Shown piece after piece: positions 60,636 through 64,000 of a stretch of DNA of 64,000 nt. The notes beneath the pieces were generated by a model. The model saw nothing but the letters and a program-made list of their open reading frames with translations. It had not been told where the DNA came from and did not search any database. Source of the stretch: Adiantum capillus-veneris (Eukaryota > Streptophyta > Polypodiopsida > Polypodiales > Pteridaceae). Both the position numbers and the translations under genes were made by a program. The DNA is taken from contig CM043965.1 in NCBI GenBank assembly GCA_014529385.2, positions 17,187,912 through 17,251,911 on the forward strand, read 5' to 3'. Position 1 is the first letter of the stretch; every line of letters begins with the position of its first letter.

Positions 60636-63387
60636 TCATCTTAATTCATTAGAAAGTACAAACTCGTCCGTGAACAATGGACTGAGATACAATTTCTGTA
60701 AGTATGGAATCAGAATATCTTCAAGGTAAAAATCGAAGGAATGCCCCTCGAAAGAAGGTGGTGAGATGGTTGTTCCCGGCGGATTTAGTTCTCCCTTTTC
60801 AGGAGTATCGTCAATTAGTAGTGTATTAGCTGCATCAAAGGGTACACCGATTTGGCTAAACGGTTTGTACAAAAGAGGTAATCCTGGTTTTTTAGGGTGG
60901 TAGTGGCCCTCAACAGTAACGCATTTTCTTTGATCATACAAAAAGGCAAAATCTGACGTGTGAGCTTGGCATACACTGCAAACTATTGCAACTAGTGGCG
61001 ATAAGTTTTGCCTTTGCATTGAAGACCATATGCCAACTCTGAAGCGCGGAAGAAGAAACTCAATAAACTCCTTGGTTCCTGGACGAACCACGACTCGACA
61101 AGTTCCCATCCGAAACGTTTGCAAATCATCAAAGGGTCCTCTGTCACCGAGAGGCACCCGCATCAGCAGCAATCCATTGACGTCCAAGATAATCAACCTC
61201 TGTAAAAGTTGACAAGTACATATAAGTAGTTAGAAGCTGAACATATTTTGCCATACTTGAATAGACATTACCGGAACAACCGTATCTACAGGTAGCAAGG
61301 GTCCATACTGGGTCTCTGTAGTGTTCATGTCATTGTTGCTCTCCTCCGCTTTATCTTCATAGTCATCATTCAAAGCTTCATCAGGGGTCTCCCCCATGGC
61401 CCTTTCTGCCTGATTCAAGGTTGATCGGCTTGCCTCATACATCCTTTCCTGATCCATATCATTTTGCTCGTCCCGAGGCCTGCTTTCCTCATCCATATCC
61501 TTTTGCTCATCTATAGGCCTGCTTTCCTCATCTTCGGTTTCAGCCATAGGCTCTTTTGGCTGTTCCACAGGCTGACTTGCCTCTTTTATTGTCTCCTCCG
61601 GTTGAACCTTAGCTGCTTCCATATGCTCATTTGTCCTTTCCTCATCCTCGACTCTTTGATCTTCTGCTGATATGACACCCTCGGCCCGATGCGATTCCAC
61701 TGTATCGGATGTAGGGGTTTGTCGTGGTGGCACGTCATGTTTTGTAAGATCAATAGTGCGCTCATCCAAGCCGCTATCTTCAAGCTCTCTAGGGCTAGAC
61801 ATAGTAAGCAGGTGTTGTATTAAACTTACCCGGTATCTTTGCAAATAATCATATGTGTAGTTTTTTAAAGCACTCTGCAAAATTGAAAGACCACATGATG
61901 AGAATTCTTTTATAGACTAAACCAAAACTAACTGAATGCATTGCAAAATGGGTACCTTAGTCATGAAAGGTTTTAATGCAAAGTAGCTTTGCAGGACATA
62001 TTCTGCATGGAGAAGACATCTCCAGCCGCAAGAATTCCCATCGGTTTGATTTGGGACAGGTACTTCTTTGATTGTGGCCTTGTATAGTTCATACCTTCCA
62101 CATAGCTTGCCATAGGCAAGCAACAACCTCTTTATACAACTGCATTAGGCAATGTCAAGATGTTAGCATGAGGCTTCAAATTTACATGGATATCTATAAT
62201 AAACACTTTCTGACACAAAACACTTACAGCCTAATTTTAGGGTGGGTTCCTTTTATTGAATTGAACACCCACACTGCTGGTTGGTCAACATCAAGGCATA
62301 TGAGACTCCAGTGATGGTTGTTCTCATATGGGAAGATTATCACAGTAACTTCCAGCATAGCACAGTGGCGGAACCAGCTCTCAAATGTCCCAGATGGACT
62401 ATTCTTTTGTCTAATAATTACAGACATTTGTGGATCAAGGAGAAACACCTCTGTGTGAGTGTGCAGTGGGAGTTGACTTTTGATCAGGCTGCAGAGACTC
62501 TACCTGAGTTAGCAAACCTATTATCTGAGTTTTCAAAGCTAGCAAGATAGTAACACTTACTTAAGACAAGCATAGATAATTGTGTCTGAAATCTGAGCAT
62601 CTGGATTCTGCAATAAATCAATGTCCACCTTTTCCAAAGCTAGGCTTCTGGTTCCATCTACAAATGGTATCTCTGCAAGCAAACCATTCTTCATTGAAAG
62701 CAGAGTTTCTTGATTCATTGCCTCTATAGACAGGGTCACATTGCACTCTGTTTGTTTCTGGGACACCTCTGCTACTTTTGCTTTCTCCTGAAGCTCTGCT
62801 TCCCTCATTTCCTCTGTTTGGCGAGCAATAGTCTCTGCCTTTGCCCTTGTATTCACATCATGTGTGACATCTACAACTGTGAGCTGAGGCACTAGCTCCG
62901 GGGGGTATAACAAAATTTCTCTCATTTTCTTGTCCTTGCACACATTGGGGACCAGCAGTTTGTCATACCTCCACCTTATTCTTTTCAATGTCTCACTATC
63001 TTTGTCCATTATAGTAACCCTGTGGGCATGGGCTGCAACAATGGTCATGTCACTGAAGTACTCCAGTAGAAAGTCCTCAGCTGCTTCCTGTAGAGCCATC
63101 AATGCCACCACCTTCCACCTTTTGGTGCCCCAGGTAGCTTCATCACATATGGACCTCACCATCCTCTGGAAGGGCAGTTTTGGTATGCATAAATCTACAC
63201 ATTTTTGTGCCTTTCTGATTTCTCTGAAAAGTCCCATGCAGGTTTGGAGCTTCTTCATCCTTGGCCCTTTCAGAATTTTATTTGGTTTTCCAAGTCTTTT
63301 CTTTGGGGTTGCTGATCTACCACTTGCTTTCGATGCTAATCCTGGACCCTTGCCTGCCTTCCTTGCAGTGGCTTTTGTTCTAGCCAT
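60636..63387 (-). CDS. Histone H3-like / Ulp1 protease / FCP1-type phosphatase fusion, 812 aa
   Basis: Exons (minus): 62561-63387, 62228-62488, 61956-62139, 61272-61874, 60636-61199. All introns are GT-AG (GTAAGTG, GTAAGTG, GTACCC, GTAATG donors) and the join is 813 codons with no stop. Start ATG 63387 gives M-A-R-T-K-A-T-A-R-K, an H3-type tail; an in-frame ATG five codons upstream is less likely. Residues 1-143: full histone fold (F-R-E-I-R-K-A-Q-K, L-P-F-Q-R-M-V-R, A-L-Q-E-A-A-E-D-F-L, R-V-T-I-M-D-K-D). 150-255: charged helix. About 256-440: Ulp1/C48 cysteine protease with His335 (N-H-H-W), Asn352 at the usual Asp position, Gln394 and Cys400 (S-C-G-W). About 440-625: acidic linker with a repeated D-E-E-S-R-P unit. 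626-812: HAD phosphatase-like domain with D631-x-N-G, W-S-S and I-D-D-T-P. Roles in chromatin or SUMO removal are inferred. Confidence 0.82.
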
Positions 63388-63438
63388 CTTACTGTACACC
63401 AAAAGAAGAGTCTCAATCCCCTTCTCTCTTTCTATGAA

Positions 63439-63448
<10 letters not shown>

Positions 63449-63484
<36 letters not shown>

Positions 63485-63524
63485 GCTTAGCATATATAAC
63501 TAGAGAGAGAGAGAGAGAGAGAGA
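63449..63524. repeat. (CT)n and (GA)n tracts flanking the putative promoter
   Basis: A (CT)n run at about 63449-63482 and a (GA)n run at 63502-63524 surround the TATA candidate. In the gene's sense the first is a GA-rich 5' leader. Confidence 0.85.
63488..63500 (-). promoter_or_regulatory. Candidate TATA box of the fusion gene
   Basis: Minus strand reads GTTATATATGC about 100 bp upstream of the chosen ATG, between two microsatellite tracts. Position fits a plant core promoter; no direct proof. Confidence 0.4.
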
Positions 63525-63532
63525 ATCCACAT

Positions 63533-63593
63533 TACTAAAGGCGCGCACAGACCACTGTTTAACCTCAACAAACACGTCCGCGCGCCGTTAGTA
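63533..63593. repeat. GGCGCGC palindromic unit 1
   Basis: Arms TACTAAAGGCGCGC (63533-63546) and GCGCGCCGTTAGTA (63580-63593) are inverted with one mismatch around a 33-nt loop. Confidence 0.8.
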
Positions 63594-63613
63594 TAGGTTA
63601 AAATAACACACCG

Positions 63614-63617
<4 letters not shown>

Positions 63618-63670
<53 letters not shown>
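63618..63670. repeat. (CT)n microsatellite
   Basis: About 53 bp of CT repeats between the two palindromic units. Confidence 0.9.
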
Positions 63671-63672
<2 letters not shown>

Positions 63673-63683
63673 TCAATGGACTG

Positions 63684-63744
63684 TACTAACGGCGCGCATA
63701 GACACATGAACTACGGGTATGACTCTCTACGCGCGCCGTTGGTA
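63684..63744. repeat. GGCGCGC palindromic unit 2
   Basis: Arms TACTAACGGCGCGC (63684-63697) and GCGCGCCGTTGGTA (63731-63744), one mismatch, 33-nt loop of different sequence. It has the same size and arms as unit 1. The motif recalls subterminal palindromes of some plant CACTA transposons, but this is only a resemblance. Confidence 0.75.
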
Positions 63745-63867
63745 TAGAGAGAGAGGGAGAGAGGGAGACAGAGAGAGAGAGAGGGAGAGAGATTGTGTGT
63801 GTGTGTGTGTGTGTGTGTGTATTTTTAAGATGTGTGTCTGTGTGTAAGTGTGTGTGTTTGTGAGTGT

Positions 63868-63954
<87 letters not shown>

Positions 63955-64000
63955 GGTGTGTATATGTGTGTGTGTGTTTGTGTGTGGGTGACAGAAACAG
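63745..64000. repeat. (GA)n followed by long (TG)n microsatellite
   Basis: GA/GGGA-rich tract to about 63792, then TG repeats with occasional interruptions to the end of the window. No gene. Confidence 0.9.

Noticed and set aside
61830-61874. Extra intron starting at a GTAAGT inside exon 4
   Set aside because: The only in-frame acceptor nearby would make an intron of about 43 bp, too short for a plant intron; the frame reads through without it.
62930-63490. 186-codon plus-strand frame opposite the H3-like exon
   Set aside because: It is antisense to the H3-like exon and its end is Ser/Leu repeats from the CT microsatellite.
63790-64000. Telomere-like or centromeric repeat
   Set aside because: The repeat is a simple (TG)n microsatellite, not TTTAGGG or a satellite unit.

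Overview
The window is nuclear DNA of a land plant with a large, repeat-rich genome. Evidence: GT-AG introns with GTAAGT donors, nested Ty3/gypsy LTR retrotransposons of the Tat/Athila-like and chromovirus kinds, long (CT)n and (TG)n microsatellites, and no bacterial-type gene organisation. I cannot name the species. A fern, lycophyte or gymnosperm would fit, but that is inference.

Layout. 1-4467 holds no supportable gene. 4468-5376 is an eroded gypsy integrase (minus). 5355-6676 is a non-autonomous DNA transposon with 15-bp terminal inverted repeats and TTAA flanks. About 6706-12477 is an internally deleted chromovirus (E0, plus). At 12478 begins a minus-strand gypsy element (E1), split by a younger complete relative (E2, 22542-41714, 19.2 kb, TSD TCCAT). 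E1 resumes at 41715 and stops at 42902, where plus-strand element E3 begins. E3's 3' LTR is split by minus-strand element E4 (49209-57882) and ends abruptly near 58677. 59033-63387 carries two convergent spliced host-type genes. The window ends in microsatellites containing two GGCGCGC palindromic units.

Most notable results. (1) A five-exon minus-strand gene (60636-63387, predicted 812 aa) encodes a complete histone-H3-like domain with an H3-type tail, a Ulp1/C48 SUMO-protease-like domain and an FCP1/NIF-type HAD phosphatase-like domain. Every junction keeps frame, and exon 1 itself joins the H3 domain to the start of the protease. (2) E1 and E2 define an unusual gypsy lineage. They have two tandem integrase zinc-binding modules, a second retropepsin-like domain plus Trp-rich WIPK-type repeats after the integrase, an internal polypurine tract, and a large coiled-coil 3' ORF. 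They also carry arrays of a 24-bp perfect palindrome spaced about 284 (and about 124) bp in front of both gag and the 3' ORF. The palindrome differs between E1 and E2 by paired substitutions that preserve symmetry, and a matching half-site lies in each LTR.

E3 and E4 are Tat-like elements with an additional RNase H, a protease motif reading DGG, and an FMDD-type polymerase motif. None of the elements reads as fully intact; E2 is the best preserved.
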